64,000 bases of DNA from Microlunatus endophyticus (GTDB lineage Bacteria; Actinomycetota; Actinomycetes; Propionibacteriales; Propionibacteriaceae): NCBI RefSeq assembly GCF_014646195.1, contig NZ_BMMZ01000007.1:1-64000 (forward strand), written 5' to 3'. The stretch's first letter is position 1; each line of letters begins with the position of its first letter. Shown piece by piece: positions 1 to 8,251 of this stretch. The notes beneath the pieces were generated by a model that ran no database searches, was not told the origin of the DNA, and worked only from the letters and a program-made list of their open reading frames with translations. The position numbers and the translations under genes are program-made.

Positions 1-37
1 CCTCGGCTACCACGTCACGCTCCAACCCGCCGCCTGA
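1..37 (+). pseudogene. IS110 transposase, last 11 codons of a copy left of the window
   Basis: Reads LGYHVTLQPAA then stop, identical to the end of the transposase at 71-703. Only the tail is inside the window, so it cannot be said whether this upstream copy is complete. It may simply be a partial view of an intact gene. Confidence 0.6.
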
Positions 38-70
38 CCCAGTGCCCACCGTCAGGTCATTTTCGAACTA

Positions 71-703
71 GAAGCCTTCGCCGGCCTGCCGACCGGATCG
101 TTTGATGATCATCACCGGTTCCTGCTGACGCGGATGCTGGCCCGGATCGATCAACTCGATACCGATATCGCCGCCGTCGACGCTCAGATCGAGGCCCATC
201 TGGCCCCTTTCGCTGACGCGGCCGCCCGGCTGGACGAGATCCCCGGCATCGGCCCGGTCGCGGCCGCGATCATCATCGCCGAGATCGGTGTCGACATGAC
301 CCGATTCCCGACCGCCGGCCATCTGGCCGCGTGGGCCAAATTCGCACCCGGGATCAAGTCCTCGGCCGGTAAAGCCAAGGGCAACGGGTCGACCGGACAC
401 GGCGACCGTTACCTGGCCCGGATCCTTGGCGAGGTCGCCGTGCTCGTGGGCCGCTCCGACACCTTCCTCGGCGCCCGCTACCGACGGATCGCCCGCCGAC
501 GCGGGAAGAAGAAAGCCATCGTCGCGGTCGGCCGATCACTACTGGTGGCGATCTGGCACCTGCTCGCCAACCCCGACATGCACTTCCGCGATCTCGGTGC
601 TGATCACTACGACCGACACATCAACGCCAACGCCAAGAAACTGAACCACATCCGCCAACTCGAAGCCCTCGGCTACCACGTCACGCTCCAACCCGCCGCC
701 TGA
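71..703 (+). pseudogene. IS110-family transposase, C-terminal part only
   Basis: The frame is open from the junction at 71, with a first ATG at 134, to the TGA at 701-703. The product carries the C-terminal IS110 domain (Transposase_20 type: ARLDEIPGIGPVAAA, then FPTAGHLAAWAKFAPG, then a basic RRRGKKKA stretch). The N-terminal RuvC-like DEDD domain that IS110 enzymes need for catalysis is missing. IS110 transposases are usually about 350-400 residues and only about 210 codons remain. I infer an inactive fragment produced by rearrangement with the adjoining copy. Confidence 0.8.
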
Positions 704-736
704 CCCAGTGCCCACGTCAGGTCATTTTCGAACTAG

Positions 737-1177
737 TCACCGGAGATCGGGAAACATCCCGTCCGGCGGTGGTTCGTACGGCAACGGATCGCCCCGGCGA
801 TTCGTATTGGCCGGGTCGTCGGCGGAGTCGAAGAAGACGCCGTCAGGGTCCAACAGTACGGGCATGTGGTAGTCGGCATGGTCGCGCCACCACACACTCA
901 TTCCGGTCGAAGGGTCCTGGCGCAGCGATTCCCAGGACCGCCACAGGGCGTCGAGCCGGGAGATCGCCTCACCGTAGGACCACCAGCGCGCCGCCCAGAC
1001 CCTGGTCCGGCCGTCAATCCGTCGCTTGTACATGTGGCGCAGATACTCGCGGACGAATGCGTCGACGCTTCCATAGCACGGCGCCTGGGCAGCGTCCTCG
1101 AAGTCATCCAGGTCGTAGCCCGCGCCGAATCGGGGATGGTCTGTCATCGTCGGGTCTGTCATCGTCGGGCCTGTCAT
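737..1177 (-). CDS. DUF4913 domain protein of a conjugative element
   Basis: A 146-residue acidic protein. Residues 30-130 match the DUF4913 pattern seen in actinobacterial conjugative elements: FVREYLRHMY, then RVWAARWWSYGEAISRLDALW, then MSVWWRDHADYHM. Its function is unknown. The start is marked by AGGAG about eight bases upstream and overlaps the stop of the coupling-protein gene (ATGA, 1174-1177), so the two are probably translationally coupled. Three in-phase ATG codons lie in a 15-bp tandem repeat at the start (MTGP TMTDP TMTDH). The TGA stop abuts the right end of the IS110 remnant, so the original downstream sequence has been displaced. It is the last gene of the minus-strand transfer operon. 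Confidence 0.85.
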   Translation of the reverse strand: MTGPTMTDPTMTDHPRFGAGYDLDDFEDAAQAPCYGSVDAFVREYLRHMYKRRIDGRTRVWAARWWSYGEAISRLDALWRSWESLRQDPSTGMSVWWRDHADYHMPVLLDPDGVFFDSADDPANTNRRGDPLPYEPPPDGMFPDLR

Positions 1178-2967
1178 CGTCGGGTCTCCTGCATCAGATC
1201 CGCGGCGGTCAGCGTGGACATCGAGGTCGGTACGCTCTCGACGGGCCGGGAGCGTGGGTCGTGGTGGGCGATCGAGGCGCGCACCTGGTCGGCATCCGGC
1301 CGCGACATCCAGGGCAGGGTCCTGATCAGGGTCGGGCGCGATCCGGACGCGAGCACCAGCGCGCGGCCCTTCGGCATAGCAGCCAGGTCAGCGACGTCGA
1401 GGATCCGCTCCCGCTGCAGTTGCTGGGAGACGGTGGTCTGACCTTTGGTGCTGGAGGTGGAGGACGACAGCCGGTCGTAGTCGCCGACCAGGCGGGACAG
1501 ATCCTCCAGGAACTGCGCTTCGGAGACGCCGCCGCCGTAGATCTTGATGTTGGCGGCACTCCACAGCTTCTTCATCCCGGACTCGCTCCAGACGTCGACC
1601 CCTTGGGACCAGGACTGCAGGATGGTCATCAGCACGATCCCGCGGGAGCCGTAGTGGCTGTAGAGGTCGGGCAGGTCCTGCCATCGGCAGACGTTGGCAG
1701 CCTCGTCCAGGATCCCCAGCATCGGCGCTGCCAGCCTGCCACCGGGTGACTGCGCCGCGAGTTCTTCGGCCGCCTCGACGACCGCGACCGTGAGCGCGGT
1801 GACCAGCGGGCCGGCCGTGCCCCGGCCCTCCTTGGACAGGGAGTACAGCGTTCCCTTGGAGCGGACGAATTCGGCCGGGCTGAAATGCGGACGCCAGACC
1901 GACGTGTCGGTCGGCGGGGTGATCCAATGGGCGATCGCCCGGTTGGTCAGACAGGCTGCCATCTGCTGTGCGGTCCCGTAGATGCCGCCGCGTTGACGCT
2001 CCGGGGCGGTGATCACACCGGCTACCTGATCGGCGGTCAGGATGAAGCCGTGGCTCCGCAGGATGTCCACCGGTGTTTCGTCGGTCGGCCGGGTGACCCA
2101 GGTGTAGACCCTGGTGATCGGCAACTGGTCGAGGGCTGCTGCCAGCAGCAGCCCGGCCAGCAGGTCCTGGCCGGCGGGGTCGAAGAAGGCGTCGGTCCGG
2201 GCGCCGGGATCCCGGGTGCCGGCCGCGAAATGCTCGGCCAGCCGAGCCGCCTTGACATCGTCGGTGACATAGCTCAGCGGATCCCACCACCAGGTCGGAT
2301 CCTCGCCGGCGATCGCCTGCGGGTCGAAGACCCAGACCGGAGCCGACCGGGCCCGTACGTCGCGGGTCGCGTCCACGACGTCACGCTTGTTGGAGGTCAC
2401 CAGCACCGCCGCCGGCGCGTCCAGGATGGCCGGGATCGCGCGGCTGGTCGTCTTGCCGCTGCGCGGGCCGGAGATGTCGATGATCATGTCCTCCCACGAG
2501 CCGAACAACGGCCGATCGCCCTGCACCGACCGGCCGATCAGCACGCCGGGTGAGCCGGCGACGCCCAAACGGGTCGCAGTCCTGACCGCGCTGCGTTCGC
2601 TCAGGCTCTCCACCTCGCGACCGCGACCCAGATAGGTCGCAGCCGTGTCCACCCGCGAGCTACCGTGCCGGAGCCGGTGCACCAGCCGGACGCCGACGAT
2701 CGAGCCGACGAGCAATACCAACGCCAGGATGATGATCAGCGGCGTCGCCGCGCGCGGCCAGCCGACCCGGCCGGCGATCAGCCCGAAGACCAGGTCGAAC
2801 GGGTTGCCCGGCAGTCGGATCGCGGTCCCGGAGATCAAGTCACCCAGCCGGACCGCGACGTTGATCAGCAACAGTGCGAGCGCAACCAGGATGATGCCCG
2901 ACCACAGCAGCACCAACTCGGTGGAGAGCCCGCTCGGCTGGCGGCGGCGGTTGCTCGGCAGGCTCAT
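1174..2967 (-). CDS. VirD4/TraG-like type IV coupling protein
   Basis: A 597-residue ATPase predicted to sit in the membrane and feed the DNA-protein substrate to the conjugation channel. Two hydrophobic segments at about residues 18-40 and 74-97 fit the N-terminal anchor of coupling proteins. A Walker A motif GPRSGKTT lies at about 167-174. A Walker B-like GILDEAANV lies further on, followed by SHYGSRGIVLMTILQSWSQG, typical of the TraG/TraD C-terminal domain. The length is normal for the family. Its ATG overlaps the stop of the upstream VirB4-like gene by four bases (ATGA), so the genes are coupled. The membrane anchor and motifs make this family call firm. The substrate and relaxase are not in view. 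Confidence 0.9.
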   Translation of the reverse strand: MSLPSNRRRQPSGLSTELVLLWSGIILVALALLLINVAVRLGDLISGTAIRLPGNPFDLVFGLIAGRVGWPRAATPLIIILALVLLVGSIVGVRLVHRLRHGSSRVDTAATYLGRGREVESLSERSAVRTATRLGVAGSPGVLIGRSVQGDRPLFGSWEDMIIDISGPRSGKTTSRAIPAILDAPAAVLVTSNKRDVVDATRDVRARSAPVWVFDPQAIAGEDPTWWWDPLSYVTDDVKAARLAEHFAAGTRDPGARTDAFFDPAGQDLLAGLLLAAALDQLPITRVYTWVTRPTDETPVDILRSHGFILTADQVAGVITAPERQRGGIYGTAQQMAACLTNRAIAHWITPPTDTSVWRPHFSPAEFVRSKGTLYSLSKEGRGTAGPLVTALTVAVVEAAEELAAQSPGGRLAAPMLGILDEAANVCRWQDLPDLYSHYGSRGIVLMTILQSWSQGVDVWSESGMKKLWSAANIKIYGGGVSEAQFLEDLSRLVGDYDRLSSSTSSTKGQTTVSQQLQRERILDVADLAAMPKGRALVLASGSRPTLIRTLPWMSRPDADQVRASIAHHDPRSRPVESVPTSMSTLTAADLMQETRR

Positions 2968-4505
2968 GGCTGCTCTCCGTGATCGTGATCATCACGGTGG
3001 TCGGCACCGACCCGGCTCTGCTCGTGCCAGAGCCGGTTGGTGTCGTGGATGCCGCGTTCGGTCATAGTCAGCTGCACGCTCACCGGGATCCCCGGCCGGC
3101 CGCCGACCTTGATCAGAAACTTGCCGCGGCCCGGTGGCTCGGTCTCCCGACCGGTGGCCGGATCCCAGGCCGGTGGATCCTGCCAGCCGATCAGCAACTG
3201 CTGCTCGGCGACCGAGAACGGCACGGCCGAGGTCAGCTGGCCCATCTCCGCCGATGGCAGACCGCCGCAGATCACCATGCCGGACCGTTCGACGAAGCCT
3301 TTGGCCTTCATCCGGTCCTCCTCGGTCGGCAGAGCGAGCAGGTCGCTCATGGTGTGGCTGATCATCGCCATCCCGACGCCGCGCTGCCGGTTCAGCCGGG
3401 TCAGCGCATCGACCCGGTCGACCATCCCTCGGCCGGCCCGCAGCGCCCGCCACAACTCGTCCAAGATCACGAAGTAGTGGCGCCGCGGCTCCAGTCCGGC
3501 ATCGGCGAGCGCGTTGGCGACGTTGACGGTGCCGAATCCTGCCGACCAGCAGGCCAGCAGGGTTGCGGCCTGCAGGTCCATCTCGGAGTCGTCGATCGCC
3601 GACACGTCGTAGACCACCGGGGCGTCACGGCGCATCGGGTTGGTCGTCGGACGGGAGAACGTCGCGCCGAGCCGACCACCACCGGTCAGTCCGACCAGTG
3701 AGGCCTCGAGTTCTTCGGTGATCTCCTGGTAGCGCCGGACGTCGCCACGATCCAGAGCGGCCTCGCGCACGTCCCCGGGCGCCTGCCTGATCACCTCGAG
3801 AAGATCACCGAGCACGGGTACGCCGTCGTGCCGGTCGTCCAGCACCCGCAATGCCCGGTCGATGATCGTCTCCTCACGATCACTCGGCGGGGCACCGCGC
3901 ATGATCGTCAACAGCGCCGAGACCATCGTCTGCCGCCGGCCGTGGGCATCGGCCAGCACCTGACCGGCCTCGCGGTGATAGCCGCGCGACCGCAACCGTT
4001 CCGCAGCTTGCGTCGCCTCGCCCGGGTCCAGGACGTTGAGATGTCCGCGGCCCCGGCCCAGCGTGATCACCTGGCCGCCGAGGGCCTCGATCAGGTCGAC
4101 GTAGTCGGGCTTGAGATCACCCAGCACCAGCGGCATCACACCGTAACCGGAAAGCCCGGTCGCCATCCGTCGTACGCAGGTGGACTTGCCCAGTCCCGGC
4201 TTCCCCAGCACGAAGGCGCTCGGGTTGCTGATCAACTTCGCCCGCTGGAACCAGGAGATCGGGTCGCAGCACAGCGTCGCCCCGGTGTGGATGTGCCGAC
4301 CCAGCGGGACCCCGACCATCGGTGTCCCGGTGCCGATCGCGTACGGCCACAGGCCGCAGACCTGGACTGTCGTGCCCCGCCACTCGTCGGGCGCCTGGAC
4401 GTAGGTGGACTCACCGCGGCCGCGGCCTGTCCAACCCCGCATCGGCGGGCGGAGCGGACGCACCGCGGTCGCCGTACGAGCCTTGGGCTTCTTCGTGATC
4501 GCCAT
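2964..4505 (-). CDS. VirB4-like conjugation ATPase
   Basis: A 513-residue cytoplasmic ATPase expected to power pilus or channel assembly in the transfer apparatus. The start MAITKKPKAR at 4505 is chosen because the upstream gene's stop overlaps it (TGATG). The open frame continues further upstream but only as a shadow of the preceding gene. A Walker A motif GKPGLGKST lies at about 101-109, and a Walker B FVILDELWRAL at about 346-356 is followed by RQRGVGMAMISHTMSDLLAL. This order is typical of VirB4/TraC-type ATPases. It is shorter than Gram-negative VirB4 proteins because the usual N-terminal domain appears to be supplied by the separate SCO6880-family protein encoded just upstream. That division of labour is inferred from gene order. 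Confidence 0.85.
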   Translation of the reverse strand: MAITKKPKARTATAVRPLRPPMRGWTGRGRGESTYVQAPDEWRGTTVQVCGLWPYAIGTGTPMVGVPLGRHIHTGATLCCDPISWFQRAKLISNPSAFVLGKPGLGKSTCVRRMATGLSGYGVMPLVLGDLKPDYVDLIEALGGQVITLGRGRGHLNVLDPGEATQAAERLRSRGYHREAGQVLADAHGRRQTMVSALLTIMRGAPPSDREETIIDRALRVLDDRHDGVPVLGDLLEVIRQAPGDVREAALDRGDVRRYQEITEELEASLVGLTGGGRLGATFSRPTTNPMRRDAPVVYDVSAIDDSEMDLQAATLLACWSAGFGTVNVANALADAGLEPRRHYFVILDELWRALRAGRGMVDRVDALTRLNRQRGVGMAMISHTMSDLLALPTEEDRMKAKGFVERSGMVICGGLPSAEMGQLTSAVPFSVAEQQLLIGWQDPPAWDPATGRETEPPGRGKFLIKVGGRPGIPVSVQLTMTERGIHDTNRLWHEQSRVGADHRDDHDHGEQP

Positions 4506-6013
4506 CAGAACTTGTCCTTCAGTTCGCCGGGCACCCGCAGGTGCTTGGACAGCACCAACCCCAGCGGCAGCGCGGCGGCGAAGGCGCTGTCCTGACTGCC
4601 GTAGACCGGGCGCAGCCGGACCCGGGCCGTCGCGGACAGGTTGTCCACGGCCGCCCGGGCATCGGCGAACTGGCCGGCGTCGACCACCGTCGCGGTGACC
4701 AGCATCCCGAAATTCACCAGTCCGGCCCCGGAGGCCTCCTCGCTCGCCGTGGCCGCCGCGGCGCGGACCGCCAGCACGTCCCGGGCCGCCGGTTTGGAGT
4801 TCGAGGTCTGGCGGAATTCGGCTGCCCGAAGGTCCGCCTCGACCATGGCGGCGGCACGGGCTGCATCGATCGGCCGGTAGAGCAGGGTGACGCGCTTGCG
4901 GGCGATGCCGCGATGCGGTGCCAGCAGCCGGGCCAGCACGCCGGATTGCACCAGGCCGCGGGGAGCCTGGGTCATCGCCCAGGTGCAGGAGAAACCGCCG
5001 TCGTGCCGGTAGCCGTCCCACGAAGCCTGGGTAGCGGTCGGGCCGGCATCGGTCCACAAGATCTGCGGTACGTCCCCGGCGGCGTGCGCCTCGTCGATCA
5101 ACATCGCGGCGGCCGGGTCATAGGCGATCCGTACCGTCTCGCAGAGCTCCTGCGCGGACAGCGGATGGGCGGCGCCGGCCCCGGTCGCCTGCAGACTTGC
5201 CGTCAGCCCCGCCATCCGGGAAGCCAGCTCGCGGGCCATCTCCTCACGGCTGCGCTTCTTGCCGCCGGCTCGGGTCAGGCTCGCGAACGTGACCGACACG
5301 TACGCCTTCACCGTCGACGATCCCTCCGGGTAACTCGCGACGGTCTCGGCCAGCACCGCCCGGGCGAACGGCGGGGTGTCCGGATCGGTCTGCAGCTCGA
5401 CCTCGCGGCGGAGCCTGCTGCCCGAGTCGGGTGCGGTCTCGATCGTCACCGCGGCCGCCTCGACCCCTGTCTCGTCGCCCAGATTCGCCAGCCAATGCCC
5501 CCACTCGGCGACCCAGATGTCCACCTGTTCCTGGTCGACGAGCGCGGCACCGTCGGGTTCGGTCCCGATCACCACCGAATAGCTGCCAGTCGCCGGGGTG
5601 TGCAGCAGCGCGAACGGCCGACCGTAGGAGTCGGTGTGCTCGCTCAACCGGGTCGCAGCGGCCAGTCCGGGCAGCTGGCAGGTGCCCCAGACCGTGCTGC
5701 CCAGCGGCCCCGATCGGTAGAGATGACTGCCACGGGACCGGGTTGCCGACCAGCCCAGGTGGGCCGCGCCGCGAGCGACCAGACTCTTGCCGTGTTTGTC
5801 CTTGGTGAGCAGCAGAAGCAGCACACCGGCCAGCGCGGCGGCCATGATCACCGCCGGGAGGATGCCGGCGATCATGACAGTGAAAACGATCACGATCAGC
5901 CCACCGAGCAGCAACGCGGTGCCCAGCGAACCGAGGCCGAGCAGGCCGGCCGACGTCGGGCGGCGCCAGTTACCGTAGGTCCTCGGACCACGGGTCGTGG
6001 AGTCGACAGCCAT
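4505..6013 (-). CDS. SCO6880-family conjugation membrane protein
   Basis: About 502 residues. Two adjacent hydrophobic segments near the N-terminus (GLGSLGTALLLGGLIVIVF and GILPAVIMAAALAGVLLLLL) are followed by a large soluble domain with no visible nucleotide-binding motif. Sequence style and position immediately before a VirB4-like ATPase match the actinobacterial SCO6880 family, which pairs a membrane part with a VirB4 N-terminal-like part. Four potential starts lie in register (GTG 6022, ATG 6019, GTG 6016, ATG 6013). ATG 6013 is chosen for an AGGTG six bases upstream. The stop overlaps the next gene by one base. Expected role: an inner-membrane component working with the downstream ATPase. 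Confidence 0.8.
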   Translation of the reverse strand: MAVDSTTRGPRTYGNWRRPTSAGLLGLGSLGTALLLGGLIVIVFTVMIAGILPAVIMAAALAGVLLLLLTKDKHGKSLVARGAAHLGWSATRSRGSHLYRSGPLGSTVWGTCQLPGLAAATRLSEHTDSYGRPFALLHTPATGSYSVVIGTEPDGAALVDQEQVDIWVAEWGHWLANLGDETGVEAAAVTIETAPDSGSRLRREVELQTDPDTPPFARAVLAETVASYPEGSSTVKAYVSVTFASLTRAGGKKRSREEMARELASRMAGLTASLQATGAGAAHPLSAQELCETVRIAYDPAAAMLIDEAHAAGDVPQILWTDAGPTATQASWDGYRHDGGFSCTWAMTQAPRGLVQSGVLARLLAPHRGIARKRVTLLYRPIDAARAAAMVEADLRAAEFRQTSNSKPAARDVLAVRAAAATASEEASGAGLVNFGMLVTATVVDAGQFADARAAVDNLSATARVRLRPVYGSQDSAFAAALPLGLVLSKHLRVPGELKDKF

Positions 6014-6056
6014 CACCATCACCTATCTGTCAGGGAGTTCGGACGATTGGGTGACG

Positions 6057-6353
6057 TCAGGCGAGAAAGCCGACCAGCGAGCTGGCGGCCGAGATCACGA
6101 TCACGCCGCCCAGCGCCATGCCGATCCGCCCGACGTGCTCACCGCCCTCGCCCCGGCGTGCGTTGATCGCCATCATTCCGCCGGCCGCCACCAGGCCAAG
6201 GACGCAGACCGCGAGAGCGACCCACTTCGCCCAGCCCATGATCGTGGTGAATCCATTGAGGCCGGCCGGCATCTTGGCCGGCGGATTGGGGATGTCGAGC
6301 GGGATCAACGTCAGCCAGTGGGCGAATGCTGTGACGATTTCGGGATTGATCAT
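6057..6353 (-). CDS. VirB2-like small two-helix membrane protein
   Basis: A 98-residue protein with a short amphipathic N-terminus (MINPEIVTAFAHWL), a first hydrophobic segment WVALAVCVLGLVAAGGMMAI, a short basic loop (NARRGEGG) and a second hydrophobic segment ALGGVIVISAASSLVGFLA. Size, topology and position directly before the SCO6880 gene are those of pilin-like VirB2/TrbC subunits of actinobacterial conjugation loci. Sequence identity to classical VirB2 cannot be claimed by eye. AGGA lies about eight bases upstream of the ATG. The upstream gene's frame runs 215 bases into this one, which is unusual. Confidence 0.75.
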   Translation of the reverse strand: MINPEIVTAFAHWLTLIPLDIPNPPAKMPAGLNGFTTIMGWAKWVALAVCVLGLVAAGGMMAINARRGEGGEHVGRIGMALGGVIVISAASSLVGFLA

Positions 6354-7002
6354 CGGAATTCCTTTCCAGGGTTGGTGATCCGGGTGTTGCTGATTCGGAC
6401 GGAGCCGGCACGAATTGGGTGAGGTCATCGAGCAGTCGTCGGACCGGCCGAGGGACTGACGATCGGGTCGGGTCGAGAGGCTCGTCCATTCGCCAGCTCT
6501 CGATCCAGGGGAGCTGCCAGCAGCGCGGGACACCGCCGCCGACCACCTGGGCAAGATCACGAACGGCTCTAGGCAGGCGACCGGGTGCGTCGGCAACCAC
6601 CACCAGGCCGACGACCTGGACCGTGGGCAGCATCCCCGCCGCCCACTGGCCGGCAGCCGCCTGCGCTGAACGCAACCCCCTGACATTGGACCGCGCCACC
6701 AGGAGCACCGGGGCCCCGGTGGGTGGCCGCCCCTGCGGCCAGCTGTGGTCGGTGGCGACCCATCCGGGGTGCAGTGCGGCGATGGTCGACTCGCCGGCGC
6801 CGCCGTGGGTGCCGACGATCCAGAGCGCGGCGAAGTCCGTACGCATCCGGATCGGGAGTTGATCATGGACGGACGGAGCCGGTACGCCGCGTTGCGGGGT
6901 GCTGGGACCCGTGGGCAGCGGCAGCGTGGCTACCGGTCCGCGCGCCGGCTCGGACGGTCCGGGCGCCGGACGGGACACCCACGGATTGGGCTCCAGGGAC
7001 AT
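6139..7002 (-). CDS. DUF6668-like protein of the transfer operon
   Basis: A 287-residue protein starting at ATG 7002, which has GAGAGGAA at a good distance (an ATG at 7035 is possible but has no such site). After a proline-rich N-terminus of about 50 residues comes LWIVGTHGGAGESTIAAL, a P-loop-like start without a lysine, then VLLVARSNVRGLRSAQ and a segment ending RPVRRLLDDLTQFV. This resembles DUF6668 proteins found upstream of SCO6880 genes, which look like degenerate ParA/P-loop proteins. The domain appears to end near residue 210. The last 75 or so residues are read over the start of the VirB2-like gene in another frame and look non-native. A lost stop codon or a frameshift would explain the overlap. 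Confidence 0.7.
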   Translation of the reverse strand: MSLEPNPWVSRPAPGPSEPARGPVATLPLPTGPSTPQRGVPAPSVHDQLPIRMRTDFAALWIVGTHGGAGESTIAALHPGWVATDHSWPQGRPPTGAPVLLVARSNVRGLRSAQAAAGQWAAGMLPTVQVVGLVVVADAPGRLPRAVRDLAQVVGGGVPRCWQLPWIESWRMDEPLDPTRSSVPRPVRRLLDDLTQFVPAPSESATPGSPTLERNSDDQSRNRHSIRPLADVDPARHPQSAGQDAGRPQWIHHDHGLGEVGRSRGLRPWPGGGRRNDGDQRTPGRGR

Positions 7003-7096
7003 CGCCGTGATTCCTCTCGATGGTTGGTCTGGCATGGCTCAGCCCAGCACTTTCGCGACGGTCGTTGGGGCGCAGAACGGCGCCGGAGAAGAAATC

Positions 7097-7122
7097 TGTG
7101 GATAACCCGGCCCTGTGGACAA
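7097..7122. promoter_or_regulatory. Pair of DnaA-box-like 9-mers between divergent transfer operons
   Basis: TGTGGATAA (7097-7105) and TGTGGACAA (7114-7122) are the reverse complements of TTATCCACA and TTGTCCACA. These are the classical and the high-GC forms of the DnaA box. They lie in the same orientation 17 bases apart. The 196-base region between the DUF6668 gene and the transglycosylase gene should also carry promoters for both operons. The match is direct. A function in element replication or DnaA-controlled expression is only an inference. Confidence 0.45.
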
Positions 7123-7198
7123 CGGGCCCAACCGGTCGCGTACGACCGGCATGATCATCACCGTCGCGAGCACACCACAGGCCCTGGAGGAGTTGATC

Positions 7199-8251
7199 AT
7201 GCTGAAGATCAAGCTCGTCGTGCTGGCCGTGGTCGGCATCCCGACGCTGGTGTTCGCGCTGATCTGCGGACTGGTGTTCGGGGATGCGGCGATGTCCAAG
7301 GCGACCACGACCGGATCCACGACCGGATCCACGACCGGATCCGCCACCGGAACCACCGTCGGCCTGCTCGCGGACAGCGTGCCGGCCGCCTATCGGGAGG
7401 CTGTCGAGGCCGCCGGCACCCGGTGTCCGGAGATCAGCGCGGCGCTGATCGCTGCGCAGTTGAAGCAGGAGTCCGGCTTCGACCCGGACACCGAATCGGC
7501 AACGGGCGCCGAAGGCATCGCCCAGTTCATGCCCACCACCTGGACCACCTGGGGCAAGGACTACAGCGACGACGGACGGGCCGACGTATGGGATGCCGAC
7601 GATGCCATCGGCAGCCAGGCCGACTACATGTGCGGGCTGGTCTCGATGATCAAATCCTGGATCAACACCCACCAGGTCAGCGGAGATCCCACCCGGCTTG
7701 CACTTGCGGCCTACAACGCCGGACCAGCGACCGTGCTCGGAGCACGCGGCATGCCGGCGATCCCGGAGACCCAGTCCTACGTCACCACCATCCTGGCGAG
7801 GGCAGCACTTTTCTCGGTGACCGGATCCGGCGGCCCCGATACCGCCGCGGGCTCAACCGCCGTCGAGACGGCGATCGCCGCCGCCGAGGCCGAGGACCAT
7901 GCGCGGTACGTTTTTGGCGCCGACGGCCCAGATGCCTGGGACTGTTCCAGCCTGGTCCAGCACGCCTGGCAGGCCGCAGGGGTGCAACTGCCGCGGACGA
8001 CCTTCGAACAGGTGAAGTCCCCGATGCTCCGGCGGGTGCCGTGGCAGGACCGCCGGCGAGGCGACCTCATCTACTTCCACATCGACGGCTCCGCCGAACC
8101 CGATCATGTCGGCCTGATCCTCGACGACCACCTGATGTTTCACGCATCGCATCCGCACCCGAATCCGGAGAACGACATCGTGAAGGCCGACTACACAGTC
8201 GCGTACTACCGCGACACCGATCCGATCGTGATGCGGGTGGTCATGCCGTGA
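7199..8251 (+). CDS. VirB1-like lytic transglycosylase fused to NlpC/P60 peptidase
   Basis: A 350-residue secreted or membrane-anchored cell-wall hydrolase that would open peptidoglycan for the conjugation channel. The start MLKIKLVV is chosen for GGAGG nine bases upstream. A hydrophobic N-terminal segment spans about 5-27, then a GSTTG repeat linker (about 37-52). An SLT/lysozyme-like domain follows (about 60-190), with the likely catalytic Glu in LKQESGFDP and AEGIAQFMPTTW and AAYNAGP further on. An NlpC/P60 domain spans about 225-345, with Cys in DCSSLVQHAW and His in PDHVGLIL. Both active sites look intact. Such two-domain enzymes are standard in Gram-positive conjugative elements. It opens the plus-strand operon and overlaps the next gene by four bases (GTGA). 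Confidence 0.9.
   Translation: MLKIKLVVLAVVGIPTLVFALICGLVFGDAAMSKATTTGSTTGSTTGSATGTTVGLLADSVPAAYREAVEAAGTRCPEISAALIAAQLKQESGFDPDTESATGAEGIAQFMPTTWTTWGKDYSDDGRADVWDADDAIGSQADYMCGLVSMIKSWINTHQVSGDPTRLALAAYNAGPATVLGARGMPAIPETQSYVTTILARAALFSVTGSGGPDTAAGSTAVETAIAAAEAEDHARYVFGADGPDAWDCSSLVQHAWQAAGVQLPRTTFEQVKSPMLRRVPWQDRRRGDLIYFHIDGSAEPDHVGLILDDHLMFHASHPHPNPENDIVKADYTVAYYRDTDPIVMRVVMP
7307..7342 (+). repeat. Three perfect 12-bp tandem repeats (ACGACCGGATCC)
   Basis: Three identical in-frame 12-mers encode the Thr-Thr-Gly-Ser linker between the membrane anchor and the transglycosylase domain. Copy number could vary without breaking the frame, so this is a likely site of slippage. Confidence 0.9.

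Larger units (their letters stand above)
1..736 (+). mobile_element. Two abutting IS110-family copies, the second 5'-truncated
   Basis: Positions 1-71 and 667-736 are the same sequence apart from one extra C in the first copy. Both encode the same transposase C-terminus ending in a TGA (35-37 and 701-703), followed by an identical 33-34 base non-coding tail ending CGAACTAG. Right after the first tail the sequence jumps into the middle of a second transposase gene. The second tail runs directly into the stop codon of the neighbouring DUF4913 gene. IS110 elements usually lack terminal inverted repeats and make no clear target duplication, in line with what is seen. The layout suits one copy inserted into another, or a deletion between tandem copies. 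Confidence 0.8.

Noticed and set aside
1129..1195. CRISPR-like array in the 15-bp repeats near 1.1 kb, 18.4 kb and 22.9 kb
   Set aside because: Repeats are contiguous, 15 bases long, in frame inside genes, with no spacers and no cas genes.
2964..5057. A 697-codon frame as the full VirB4-like protein
   Set aside because: The first 184 codons lie over the SCO6880 gene in another phase and read as low-complexity Arg/Gly/Pro. The overlapping TGATG at 4503-4507 marks the real start.
6745..8247. A 723-codon plus-strand frame before the lipoprotein
   Set aside because: Its upstream part is a shadow of the DUF6668 and transglycosylase genes. Only the part from GTG 8248, with lipobox, is credible.
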